Below are positions 8,739-16,101 of a stretch of 64,000 nucleotides of DNA, piece after piece (within the stretch, counting starts at the first letter, position 1; each line of letters starts with the position of its first letter). The stretch lies in the NCBI RefSeq assembly GCF_030410485.1, contig NZ_JAUHHC010000002.1, positions 124,001 through 188,000 on the forward strand, in the 5' to 3' direction. The position numbers and the translations under genes are program-made. The notes beneath the pieces were generated by a model that was not told where the DNA came from, did no database searches, and worked only from the letters and a program-made list of their open reading frames with translations. Source of the stretch: Roseateles violae. GTDB lineage: Bacteria; Pseudomonadota; Gammaproteobacteria; Burkholderiales; Burkholderiaceae_C.

Positions 8739-9446
8739 TTAGAACGAGATCAGCAGACCGAGCACGGCGGTGCTGCGCTGCTGCTCATAGGCGGCCGCAT
8801 AAGGCCCGCCGCGCTGAACGCCGACCCAGGACAGCTGCAGTTCGTAGGCGCCGTGCCGCCAGGCCGCGCCGAGGCGCAGATCGGCCTGGGTGTCATGGGC
8901 ATGGACGGCGCTGCCGCCCAGGCCTTGCAAGACACCCAGATGGGCGAACAGCTGCCAGGCCGCGTCCAGCGGCCGGTTCAGCTCCAGATCGGCATAGAGG
9001 CTGCGCATATCGCGGCCGAAGTAGTCGGGCGACAGATGCAGGCGCAGGCGCCAGCGCGGCGCGATCAGGCCGGCGTAGAGCTCGCCGTAGTCATAAGCGT
9101 TCTCAGAAGCAAAGTGGCTCAGCAGCAGGCCAGCCTCGGCGTCGAGATCGGTGGCGAGCGGGCCGACCCGGCCCAGATAGCCGAGCAGCATCGTGCTCTG
9201 CCGGTAGGCATCGAAGCGGGCACGGCCGAGCAGGGCGCCGCCATACCAGCCGCTGACGCCGTCGTAGCCGAGGCTGGCCTGGGCCTGCGGCCTCTCGTCG
9301 CTGAGCGAGATGCCGCGGTAGCGCTGGTCCGACTGCAGCGAGACGCTGCCGCCCCATTGGCCGGCGGCGGTTTTTTCTTGCGCCGCGGCCACGGCGGACG
9401 CCAGGCTCAGCGCGATCAGGACAGCCCGGCGGATGCGGCCCGCCAT
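8739..9446 (-). CDS. TorF-like putative outer-membrane porin (Gcw_chp family)
   Basis: A 235-residue protein with a signal peptide (residues 1-22, ending AAAQ) and alternating beta-strand sequence through to a C-terminal LGLLISF, the terminal-Phe signature of outer-membrane barrels. The opening WGGSVSLQSDQRYRGISLSDERPQAQ is the Gcw_chp/TIGR02001 (TorF porin) signature. It is last in an operon with an ECF sigma factor, its anti-sigma factor and a subtilase. Its ATG overlaps the protease stop by one base (TGATG). Co-expression with an envelope-type sigma factor suggests it is part of that regulon. Confidence 0.78.
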   Translation of the reverse strand: MAGRIRRAVLIALSLASAVAAAQEKTAAGQWGGSVSLQSDQRYRGISLSDERPQAQASLGYDGVSGWYGGALLGRARFDAYRQSTMLLGYLGRVGPLATDLDAEAGLLLSHFASENAYDYGELYAGLIAPRWRLRLHLSPDYFGRDMRSLYADLELNRPLDAAWQLFAHLGVLQGLGGSAVHAHDTQADLRLGAAWRHGAYELQLSWVGVQRGGPYAAAYEQQRSTAVLGLLISF

Positions 9447-10726
9447 CACTCGGCGGGCGCCAGGTCGGCGGCTGTGGCGCAGCTGAGCCGCGGCTGACCC
9501 GGCGGGCTGCGTCGCTGCACGCTGGCGCAGGCGTCGATGCGGCCGCCGGCATCGGTGACCAGGGCGCTGCGCCAGGGCGAGCCGGCGCTGCCGGCGGAGA
9601 CCCGTTCGACGCCGTGCCCCAGCTCCTGCAGCAGGGCCAGCAGGCCGGCCACATGCGGCGCCGCGAATGAGGCGCCGCTGAACAGGGCCCAGCCGCCGCC
9701 GGCGGCGGCGCTGGGCACATCGCGGCCCGGCGCCAGCAGCACGCCGGGTCGTGCTGCGGCGTCGCTGATCGCCAGCACGCCGGCATGCGAGGCCGGGAAG
9801 CGCTGAGGACCGCCGGTCTCGGCGCTGGCCGCGGCGACCACGGCGATGCGCCGTGCCAGCGCCTCGTCGAGCAGGCGCGCCAGCAGCCGGTCCTCGGGGC
9901 CGGCGAGGCTCATATTGATGATCTGCACGCCCTGGTCGATCGCCCGGTGCAGGGCCTTGGCCAGACTCAAACTCGTGCACAGGGTGTCGCTGGTCGCCGC
10001 GGCCTGCCAGCAGGCGCGCAGGGCCAGCAGCCGCGCCTCAGGCGCGACGCCGGCAATGCCCAGGCCGTTGTCGGCGCGCGCGGCGATGATGCCGGCGACG
10101 GCCGTGCCATGGCGCTCGCCGGCCGGCGCGCGGCCGTCGACGAAGTTCTCGCTGGCCTCCAGCTGGCCTTGCAAATCCGGATGGCCGGCCTCGACGCCGC
10201 TGTCGATGACGGCGATGCGCACGCCGCGCCCGGTCGCCAGCCGGTGCAGCTCGGCCAGCCGCCATTGCTGGGCGGCCGGCTGGGCCGGGTAGAGCGGATC
10301 GCGGTGACCGATGGCGCCTGCCTGCGTGCGGTAGAGCTGCATCGGCTGCGCCCAGGCGACGCGGCCGTCGCGGCCCAGGCGCTGCAGCGCTTCCTCGGCC
10401 GCGCGGCCGGGCGGCAGACGCATCACCACGCAGTCGACGCCGACCAGCGGCATCGGCCATTCGCCGTCCAGTTCCAGCCCATGCTCGCGCGCCAGACTCT
10501 CGGCCAGGCCTTGGCGCGCGAGCCGGCCCTGGGCGCTGCCATAGCCGCCGGCGTAGCTGCCGTCGGGCCGGTAATGCGGCCGGGGCCGCTCCAGCATCAC
10601 CAGCAGCTGGCGTTGCGCGGCTGTTGCGATTCCGTTCTCGAGCTCATCCCCGGGGGGCGGCTGCGACGAGGCATTGCAGGCCCATGCGGCCAGCAAGCCC
10701 AGCACGCACAGCCAGCGGCGCTTCAT
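9446..10726 (-). CDS. S8 family subtilisin-like serine peptidase
   Basis: A 426-residue exported subtilase. Residues 1-19 are a signal sequence that may end in a lipid-attachment cysteine (AAWAC), though the lipobox is poor. Residues 38-133 look like a propeptide (I9-like) domain. The triad is D175 (IAVIDSGVEAGHPDL), H206 (ERHGTAVAGIIA) and S353 (FSGASFAAPHVAGL). The usual AAGN oxyanion-hole segment reads AAASAETGG near residues 298-306, so the oxyanion asparagine seems absent by my alignment. It overlaps the anti-sigma start region by four bases and the porin start by one. A role in processing the anti-sigma factor or an envelope substrate is inference. Confidence 0.85.
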   Translation of the reverse strand: MKRRWLCVLGLLAAWACNASSQPPPGDELENGIATAAQRQLLVMLERPRPHYRPDGSYAGGYGSAQGRLARQGLAESLAREHGLELDGEWPMPLVGVDCVVMRLPPGRAAEEALQRLGRDGRVAWAQPMQLYRTQAGAIGHRDPLYPAQPAAQQWRLAELHRLATGRGVRIAVIDSGVEAGHPDLQGQLEASENFVDGRAPAGERHGTAVAGIIAARADNGLGIAGVAPEARLLALRACWQAAATSDTLCTSLSLAKALHRAIDQGVQIINMSLAGPEDRLLARLLDEALARRIAVVAAASAETGGPQRFPASHAGVLAISDAAARPGVLLAPGRDVPSAAAGGGWALFSGASFAAPHVAGLLALLQELGHGVERVSAGSAGSPWRSALVTDAGGRIDACASVQRRSPPGQPRLSCATAADLAPAE

Positions 10727-11370
10727 CGCCCGCCCTCGGCCTGCAGCGGCTCGGCCAGGCTGACGATGCGCTCGGCCCGCAGGCGCTCCAGCGCATGGCG
10801 GCGCGCGGCGGCGTCGCCGCCGAGCTGTAGCAGCCAGGCATTGCCGCCGGTCGGACCGCCGACCAGACGGGCGCCGCTGGCGCGCAGCGCCTGGCGGATC
10901 TGCGCCTCGGTGGCGGCCGGGTCGAACATCACCAGCGCGTCGGCGGCGATAGCGGGCGCCGCGGCCGACAGGCCGTGGTAATCGGCCGGCTGCGGTCGCG
11001 GCAGGAACAGCAGCATCGCCAGCAGGCCGGCCAGCGCCGTGCCCTGCAGTCCCAGCGCCCAGCCCAGCCAGCGCGGCAGGCTGGGGCGTGCCGCACGCGC
11101 TTCGGCGCGCGCCGGCAGCCGCGCGCGCAGCCGCCGCAGACCGGCCTCGACATCGCCGGGCTCGGCGCTGCGCTCGGCGCGGGGCGACAGCTCGGCCAGC
11201 AGGCGGCGCTCGGCCTCGCACTCGGCCCGGCACTGCGGGCAGGCGAGCAGATGGCGCTGCAGCTCCAGCTGCTCCTCGGCCTCCAGCCGGCCGCGCAGAT
11301 ACCAGGGCAGCAGCGCCTGCACCGCATGGTGCGGATCGCGCTCGATCGGAACGACCTTGTGCTCGCTCAT
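10723..11370 (-). CDS. Membrane anti-sigma factor with zf-HC2 and propeptide-like C-terminal domain
   Basis: A 215-residue anti-sigma factor. The N-terminal zinc-binding domain has H40-x3-C44-x2-C47 (HLLACPQC), as in ZAS/zf-HC2 anti-sigma factors, which hold an ECF sigma factor inactive. One membrane helix spans about residues 101-124. The periplasmic part, about 145-210 (ALVMFDPAATEAQIRQAL, LVGGPTGGNAWLLQL, LRAERIVSLAEPL), has the beta-alpha-beta pattern of subtilase propeptides (I9/fervidolysin-prodomain-like). The start overlaps the sigma gene and the stop overlaps the subtilase gene, four bases each. The propeptide assignment is pattern-based. Confidence 0.85.
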   Translation of the reverse strand: MSEHKVVPIERDPHHAVQALLPWYLRGRLEAEEQLELQRHLLACPQCRAECEAERRLLAELSPRAERSAEPGDVEAGLRRLRARLPARAEARAARPSLPRWLGWALGLQGTALAGLLAMLLFLPRPQPADYHGLSAAAPAIAADALVMFDPAATEAQIRQALRASGARLVGGPTGGNAWLLQLGGDAAARRHALERLRAERIVSLAEPLQAEGGR

Positions 11371-12014
11371 CCCGGTTCTCCGGGCAGGGCCGGGCCGAAG
11401 TCGGCCAGCAGCGGGCGCAGCCGGCGCCGCGCATGGAACATCCGCGTCTTCACCGTCTCGGCCGGACAGTCGACGATCTGCGCAATCTCGCGGTAGTCGA
11501 AGCCATGGAAGTAGCAGAGCTCGACGACCGCGCGCTGCTCGGCCGACAGCCCGCCCAGCGCCTGCGCGAGCCGGCGCTGCAGCTGGCTGTGGCCCAGGCG
11601 CCGCTCGGGGTCGGCCTCCGCATCGGCGACCGCCTCGGCGGCGCCGTCGTCATCGGGGGGCAGGTCTTGCCGGCTGAGCGCCTTCAGCGCCTTGCGGTAG
11701 GCGATGCCGAAGATCCAGGTCGAGAGCTTGCTGCGGCCGTTGAAGTCCTGGCCGCGCTGCCAGACCAGCAGCAGGGTGTCGTCGAGCAGTTCCTCGCTGA
11801 GCTCGGGCCGGTGGGTCAGCCGCTCCAGAAAGCGGTACAGCCGCGGGTAGTAGATGCGGTAGAGCGCCTCGAAATCGTCGCGCCGGCCGCGCACGATGCC
11901 CTGCAGCAGCTGCAGCTCGGCATGCTCGGCCGAATCGGCGCGTGCGGAGCGCGGCGGCGCGAGCGCGCCGTCGGCAACCGCCTTGCTCTTGCTTGTGCCC
12001 CATCCGAACATCAC
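11367..12014 (-). CDS. ECF-type RNA polymerase sigma factor
   Basis: A 215-residue sigma-70 family factor with only regions 2 and 4. Region 2 is DFEALYRIYYPRLYRFLERL through SKLSTWIFGIAYRKAL (about residues 47-115). Region 4 is LGGLSAEQRAVVELCYFHGF with the helix-turn-helix YREIAQIVDCPAETVKTRMF (about 153-200). A 45-residue N-terminal extension and an acidic linker (DDDGAAEAVADAEADPE) separate these parts. It is first in an operon with its anti-sigma factor, a subtilase and a porin, all overlapping. Autoregulation is likely; a candidate promoter is noted upstream. Three G/C-rich bases only separate the start from GGTG upstream, so translation signals are weak. Confidence 0.9.
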   Translation of the reverse strand: MMFGWGTSKSKAVADGALAPPRSARADSAEHAELQLLQGIVRGRRDDFEALYRIYYPRLYRFLERLTHRPELSEELLDDTLLLVWQRGQDFNGRSKLSTWIFGIAYRKALKALSRQDLPPDDDGAAEAVADAEADPERRLGHSQLQRRLAQALGGLSAEQRAVVELCYFHGFDYREIAQIVDCPAETVKTRMFHARRRLRPLLADFGPALPGEPG

Positions 12015-12032
12015 CCGGCCTCCGCGTGGCGT

Positions 12033-12060
12033 GTATGCCGATTGGAAGGCAAAAGGTTCA
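12033..12060 (-). promoter_or_regulatory. Candidate ECF-type promoter upstream of the sigma operon
   Basis: On the minus strand, TGAACC is followed after 16 bases by GCATAC, about 20 bases before the sigma-factor ATG. GAAC-type -35 elements with 16-17 base spacing are typical of ECF promoters, so this could be an autoregulatory promoter. The -10 element of this group is not known and no second copy was found in the window, so the call is tentative. Confidence 0.3.
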
Positions 12061-12102
12061 TCTCGGCTAGCATCGCCAGCGTTTTCTCCAACCCGCCTAT
12101 CG

Positions 12103-13287
12103 ATGAAGCGCCGCCACAGCCTGCTGCTCGCCCTGTCCCTCGGCCTGACCCTGCCGCTGGCCCTGCCGGCGCGCGCCGCCGAGTCCGCCGACTATTTCCC
12201 GCCCCGCCACGACTGGCAGCGCCGCACGCCGCAGCAGCTGGGCGTCGACGAGGTGAAGCTGGCTGAGGCGCTGCGCTTCATCGCCGGCCAGGATAACCCC
12301 GCGCCGCGCGACCAGGCGCTGGCGCTGGCGCAGAGCTTCGGCGCCAAGGAGCCGCATTTCGGCGGCCTGATCGGGCCGACCAAGCCGCGCGCGGCGATCA
12401 ACGGTCTGGTCGTGCACCGCGGCTATGTGCTGGCCGAATGGGGCGACACGCACAGCGTCGACATGACGCACAGCGTGGCCAAGACCTTTCTGAGCACCGT
12501 CGTCGGCCTGGCCTGGCAGCAGGGCCTGATCCGCGACGTGCACGACCGCGCCGGCGCCTATATGCCGGCCGGCGTCGATCTGTTCAGCGCGCCGCACAAC
12601 CAGGCGATCACCTGGGATCATCTGCTGCGCCAGACCAGCGACTGGCAGGGCACGCTCTGGGGCAAGCCCGACTGGGCCGACCGGCCCGAGGGGCGGCCGG
12701 ACGAATGGGCGAACCGCAAGCTGTATGAGCCGGGCACGCGCTACAAGTACAACGATGTGCGCATCAACGCGCTGGCGCTGGCCGCGTTGCAGGTCTGGCG
12801 CCGGCCGCTGCCCGAGGTGCTGCGCGAGCGGGTGATGGACCCGATCGGCGCCTCCAGCCGCTGGCGCTGGGTCGGCTACGACAACTCCTGGGTCGAGCTG
12901 GACGGCCAGCGCATGCAGTCGGTCTCCGGCGGCGGCCACTGGGGCGGCGGCATGTTCATCGACGCCTGGGACCTGGCGCGCTTCGGCTACCTGTTCCTGC
13001 GCGACGGCCGCTGGGCGGGCCAGCAGATCGTCTCGCCCGACTGGATCCGGCAGGCGCGCACGCCAGGCACGGCCAACCCCGGCTACGGTTATGCGAACTG
13101 GTTCCTGAACACCGGTCGCAAGCTCTATCCGGCCGCACCGGAGTCGGCGGTGGCCTTCCTCGGCAACGGCCAGAACGTGGTCTACATCGACCGCGACAAC
13201 GACCTCGTCGTCGTCCTGCGCTGGATCGACAACGGGCCGGCGCTGAACGAGTTCCTGGGCCGGCTGCTGGCGGCGCTCAAGCGCTGA
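12103..13287 (+). CDS. Secreted serine hydrolase (beta-lactamase class C-like)
   Basis: A 394-residue exported hydrolase of the AmpC/penicillin-binding-protein-like superfamily. Residues 1-26 are a signal peptide (ending PARAAES). The nucleophile box is S124-V-A-K127 (MTHSVAKTFLS), and YKYNDVRIN near 214-222 sits where the second catalytic Tyr/Asn motif lies. GGGHWGGGMFIDAWDLARFGYL is the region before the third motif. Such proteins are esterases, D-aminopeptidases or carboxypeptidases; true beta-lactamase activity is not implied. It is transcribed alone, divergent from the ECF operon, with no partner gene. Confidence 0.83.
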   Translation: MKRRHSLLLALSLGLTLPLALPARAAESADYFPPRHDWQRRTPQQLGVDEVKLAEALRFIAGQDNPAPRDQALALAQSFGAKEPHFGGLIGPTKPRAAINGLVVHRGYVLAEWGDTHSVDMTHSVAKTFLSTVVGLAWQQGLIRDVHDRAGAYMPAGVDLFSAPHNQAITWDHLLRQTSDWQGTLWGKPDWADRPEGRPDEWANRKLYEPGTRYKYNDVRINALALAALQVWRRPLPEVLRERVMDPIGASSRWRWVGYDNSWVELDGQRMQSVSGGGHWGGGMFIDAWDLARFGYLFLRDGRWAGQQIVSPDWIRQARTPGTANPGYGYANWFLNTGRKLYPAAPESAVAFLGNGQNVVYIDRDNDLVVVLRWIDNGPALNEFLGRLLAALKR

Positions 13288-13295
13288 GCGCTGCT

Positions 13296-13454
13296 TCAGT
13301 AGCGGCCGCCGCCGTGCCGTCCGCCGTCCACGTGGCCGTCATAGCGGTAATGGCCGCGCGGGCCGTAGGGCAGCACGCAACAGCCACCCAGCATCGAACC
13401 GACGAGCGCCGCGGCTGTCAGCCGCAGCGCCAGTTGTTTCAGCTTGGTCTTCAT
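13296..13454 (-). CDS. Small His/Gly/Tyr-rich lipoprotein
   Basis: A 52-residue predicted lipoprotein. It has a basic N-terminus (KTKLKQ), a hydrophobic core and the lipobox LGGC with the modified cysteine near residue 28. The mature tail is only about 24 residues and is rich in Gly, His, Tyr and Arg (HYRYDGHVDGGRHGGGRY), suggesting surface or metal contacts. The ATG has an AGGAAA site. No family is recognised. It converges on the serine hydrolase, with eight bases between the stop codons. Confidence 0.6.
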   Translation of the reverse strand: MKTKLKQLALRLTAAALVGSMLGGCCVLPYGPRGHYRYDGHVDGGRHGGGRY

Positions 13455-13622
13455 GATGTGGTGTTTCCTAAAGAGGTGCAGCACCAGCGCTGCCTGTGCT
13501 TTCAACGGAGCCACTAGCGCCGAGTTGACCGCGCGGCGCCGCGGCCATTGCAAAGCCGCGTAAAGCTGGCCGGCCGCGCGCTTCATTTACATTGAGCAGC
13601 CCGAGAGCTTGGAGCGCCCCGC

Positions 13623-16049
13623 ATGGCCGTTCATTTCTTCCGCGGCCTGCTGGCCGGTCTGTGCATCGCCGGCACCGCTGCGGCCGCTGCCGCCTCGTCG
13701 ACGCCGGCGCCGGCCCCGACGACGGCGCGGTTGACCGTGCTGCTGGAGCAGCAGGACTACCGCGCGGCCGAGCCGCTGCTGCGGCCGCTGCTGGCCCGGC
13801 GAACCAGCAGCGAGGCCGAGCGCGCGGCGATCTATGTCTGGCTGTTCGCCCGCGACGACCTGGCCGAGGTCGAGCGGCGCGCGGCGCTGGGCGAGGCGGC
13901 CGTCGACCGGCAGGCGCGCGGCCGCCTGGCGCTGGAGCGGCGCGATTTCGAGCCGGCGCGGCAGCAGTTCGAGGCGGCGCTGGCGCGCGCGACGCGGCCG
14001 GCCGAGCGCGCCGCGGCCCTGAAGGGCCTGGGCCAGATCGCCTACCAGCAGCGCGATTTCGACGCCTCGCTGGCGCGGCTGCAGCAGGGCCTGGCCGAGC
14101 AGCGCACGGCCGACGGCCTGGTCGCGCTGGCCGACACCTTGATCCGGCTCGGCCGCACCGAGGAGGCGATCGCCGCCGCCGAGCAGGCGCTGGCGCTGAA
14201 CCGCTTTCACGAGCAGGCGCATTACCTGCTGGGCAATGGCTACACGCGGCTCAGCTATACGCAGCTGGAGCAGCGCGATCCGGTCGCGCTGAAGGCGGCG
14301 ACGGCGCTCGTCCACCAGGGCGCCGCGGCCTTTGTGCGCGGCGACTTCGCGGCCGCCCGGGATTTGGGCTTCGGGGCACTGCGGCGCTGCCCCGGCTTCG
14401 GCCGCGCCCATGCACTGCTGGCCAAGGCGCTGGAGTCACAGCGCTTCGCGATCGACGTGCACCGCGCCGACTACGAGCGGCGCTTCGCCGCCCTGCCCAT
14501 GCCCGAGGTGCCCGCCATCGAGCGCTATGTGCTGAACTGGGCCGAGCTGTCGCCGCGGCACCAGAAGCGGGTCGCGCTGTCGGTGGCGCCCTGGAAGGCC
14601 TTCATCCCGCTGCTGGTCGAGGGCGGGGCCACGCATTACATCAAGCCGCTGGACATGAAGCTGTCGGACACGCCGGGCGGCCGCGCGCTGAAGGACCAGC
14701 GCATCGAGTACGACTCGCGGCTCTGGGACGATGTGCGCGGCGCCGGCGGCTATCACACGGTGACCGGCATCGAGGATGTCGAGCGCAGCATCTTCGAGCG
14801 CTACAACACGGTGCTGCATGAGCTGACGCACCAGGTCCATGGCGTGCTGACCGCCGAGCAGTCGCGCGCGATCCAGGAGCTCTACCGCCAGGCCAAGGAG
14901 CGCGACGCCAAGACGCGCCAGGCCTTCCTGTCGCGCTATGCCGGCGGCTCGGTCTGGGAGTATTTCGCCGAGGGCGCCAATGCGCTCGAATCGCCGCGGC
15001 GCGACCGCTTCGACCACCGCGAGATCGTGCGCGAGCGCCTCGCCGAGCTCGATCCGGCACTGCTGGGCCTGGTGCAGCAGATGTTCGCGCTGCGCGAGGT
15101 TTCGGCCAGCCTGCCGATCGCCTTCGTCAATGCCGGCTACCAGCGGCTGGAGGACGGGCAGTTGGCGCCGGCGCTGGACTTCTTCGAGCGCGCACGCCAG
15201 GTCGCGGCCAGCGACGAGCGCGTGCTGGGCGCCAATCTCTACGGGCGGGCGTTGCAGGGCGACGGCAGCGGCGTGCGCGCGCTGGCGGCCGAGGCGCTGG
15301 CCCTGCATCCGCGCAGCGGCGAGCTGCGGGTGAGCGCCAGCGATGCGCTGTGGCACAGCGGCCGGCCGCTGGCCGAGCTGGCCGCCGAGCTGGCGGCCGC
15401 CCGCGAGGGCCTGGCCGGCGAGGATCGCTTCCGCGTCGAGCTGGCCCTGGCCGATGCCTGGCGCAAGCTGGGCGAGGGCGAGCGCGCGCTGGCTGCCTAT
15501 GAGGCGGCGCTGGCCTACCAGGCCGACAGCCCGGAGGCGCTGTGGGGCCGCGCCGCCAGCCTGGCGCTGCTGCGGCGCTGGGACGAGGCCTTCGCGCTCT
15601 ACGAGCGGGTGACCCGGCTGCGCACCGGCCTGCTCGCCCTGCGCACCGATCAGGCGCGCGATCTGCTGCGTGCCGGCCGCTTCGAGCCCGCCCGCGAGCA
15701 GCTGCAGGCGGCGCGCCTGCTGGACGCCGGCGACCCGAACCTGCTGGCGCTGGAGGGGGCCTGGTCGCTGCTGGCGGCGGGCGATGCGGCCGCCGCGCTG
15801 CGCCAGGCCGAGGCGGCGCTGGCCAAGGGGCCCTGGTGCGATCTGGCCCTGATCGTCCAGGCCGCCGCGCTGCGCGCGCTGGGTCGCGCGGACGAGGCGC
15901 GCCTGGCGCTGACGCCGCTGCGCCGGCGCATCGAGCAGGGCGCCGCGCCCGGCTATGTGTTCCGCCCCGAGCAGTCGAGCTGGATCTCGGTCCATGAGCT
16001 ACCGGCCGTCGAGCGGGCCTGGATGGAGGAGCTGCTGGCGCGGCGCTGA
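13623..16049 (+). CDS. Exported TPR protein with an embedded HExxH...E (gluzincin-like) motif
   Basis: An 808-residue protein with a signal peptide (residues 1-25). Residues 35-290 are tetratricopeptide-like repeats (ALKGLGQIAYQQRDFDASLA; EEAIAAAEQALALNRFHEQA), as are about 500-790. Between them, residues 330-470 carry H399-E-L-T-H403, with E450 47 residues further on in VWEYFAEGANAL. That is the zinc-binding and catalytic pattern of gluzincin peptidases. The surrounding block (ERYNTVLHELTHQVHGVLT) looks conserved rather than accidental. I cannot place it in a named peptidase family. It stands alone before dbpA, with 52 bases between. Location: periplasm or outer membrane. Confidence 0.72.
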   Translation: MAVHFFRGLLAGLCIAGTAAAAAASSTPAPAPTTARLTVLLEQQDYRAAEPLLRPLLARRTSSEAERAAIYVWLFARDDLAEVERRAALGEAAVDRQARGRLALERRDFEPARQQFEAALARATRPAERAAALKGLGQIAYQQRDFDASLARLQQGLAEQRTADGLVALADTLIRLGRTEEAIAAAEQALALNRFHEQAHYLLGNGYTRLSYTQLEQRDPVALKAATALVHQGAAAFVRGDFAAARDLGFGALRRCPGFGRAHALLAKALESQRFAIDVHRADYERRFAALPMPEVPAIERYVLNWAELSPRHQKRVALSVAPWKAFIPLLVEGGATHYIKPLDMKLSDTPGGRALKDQRIEYDSRLWDDVRGAGGYHTVTGIEDVERSIFERYNTVLHELTHQVHGVLTAEQSRAIQELYRQAKERDAKTRQAFLSRYAGGSVWEYFAEGANALESPRRDRFDHREIVRERLAELDPALLGLVQQMFALREVSASLPIAFVNAGYQRLEDGQLAPALDFFERARQVAASDERVLGANLYGRALQGDGSGVRALAAEALALHPRSGELRVSASDALWHSGRPLAELAAELAAAREGLAGEDRFRVELALADAWRKLGEGERALAAYEAALAYQADSPEALWGRAASLALLRRWDEAFALYERVTRLRTGLLALRTDQARDLLRAGRFEPAREQLQAARLLDAGDPNLLALEGAWSLLAAGDAAAALRQAEAALAKGPWCDLALIVQAAALRALGRADEARLALTPLRRRIEQGAAPGYVFRPEQSSWISVHELPAVERAWMEELLARR

Positions 16050-16101
16050 GCCGCTTTCCAGGGGCCGGCGCGCGCCGGCGGTCATCAGGGACAATACCGA
16101 G

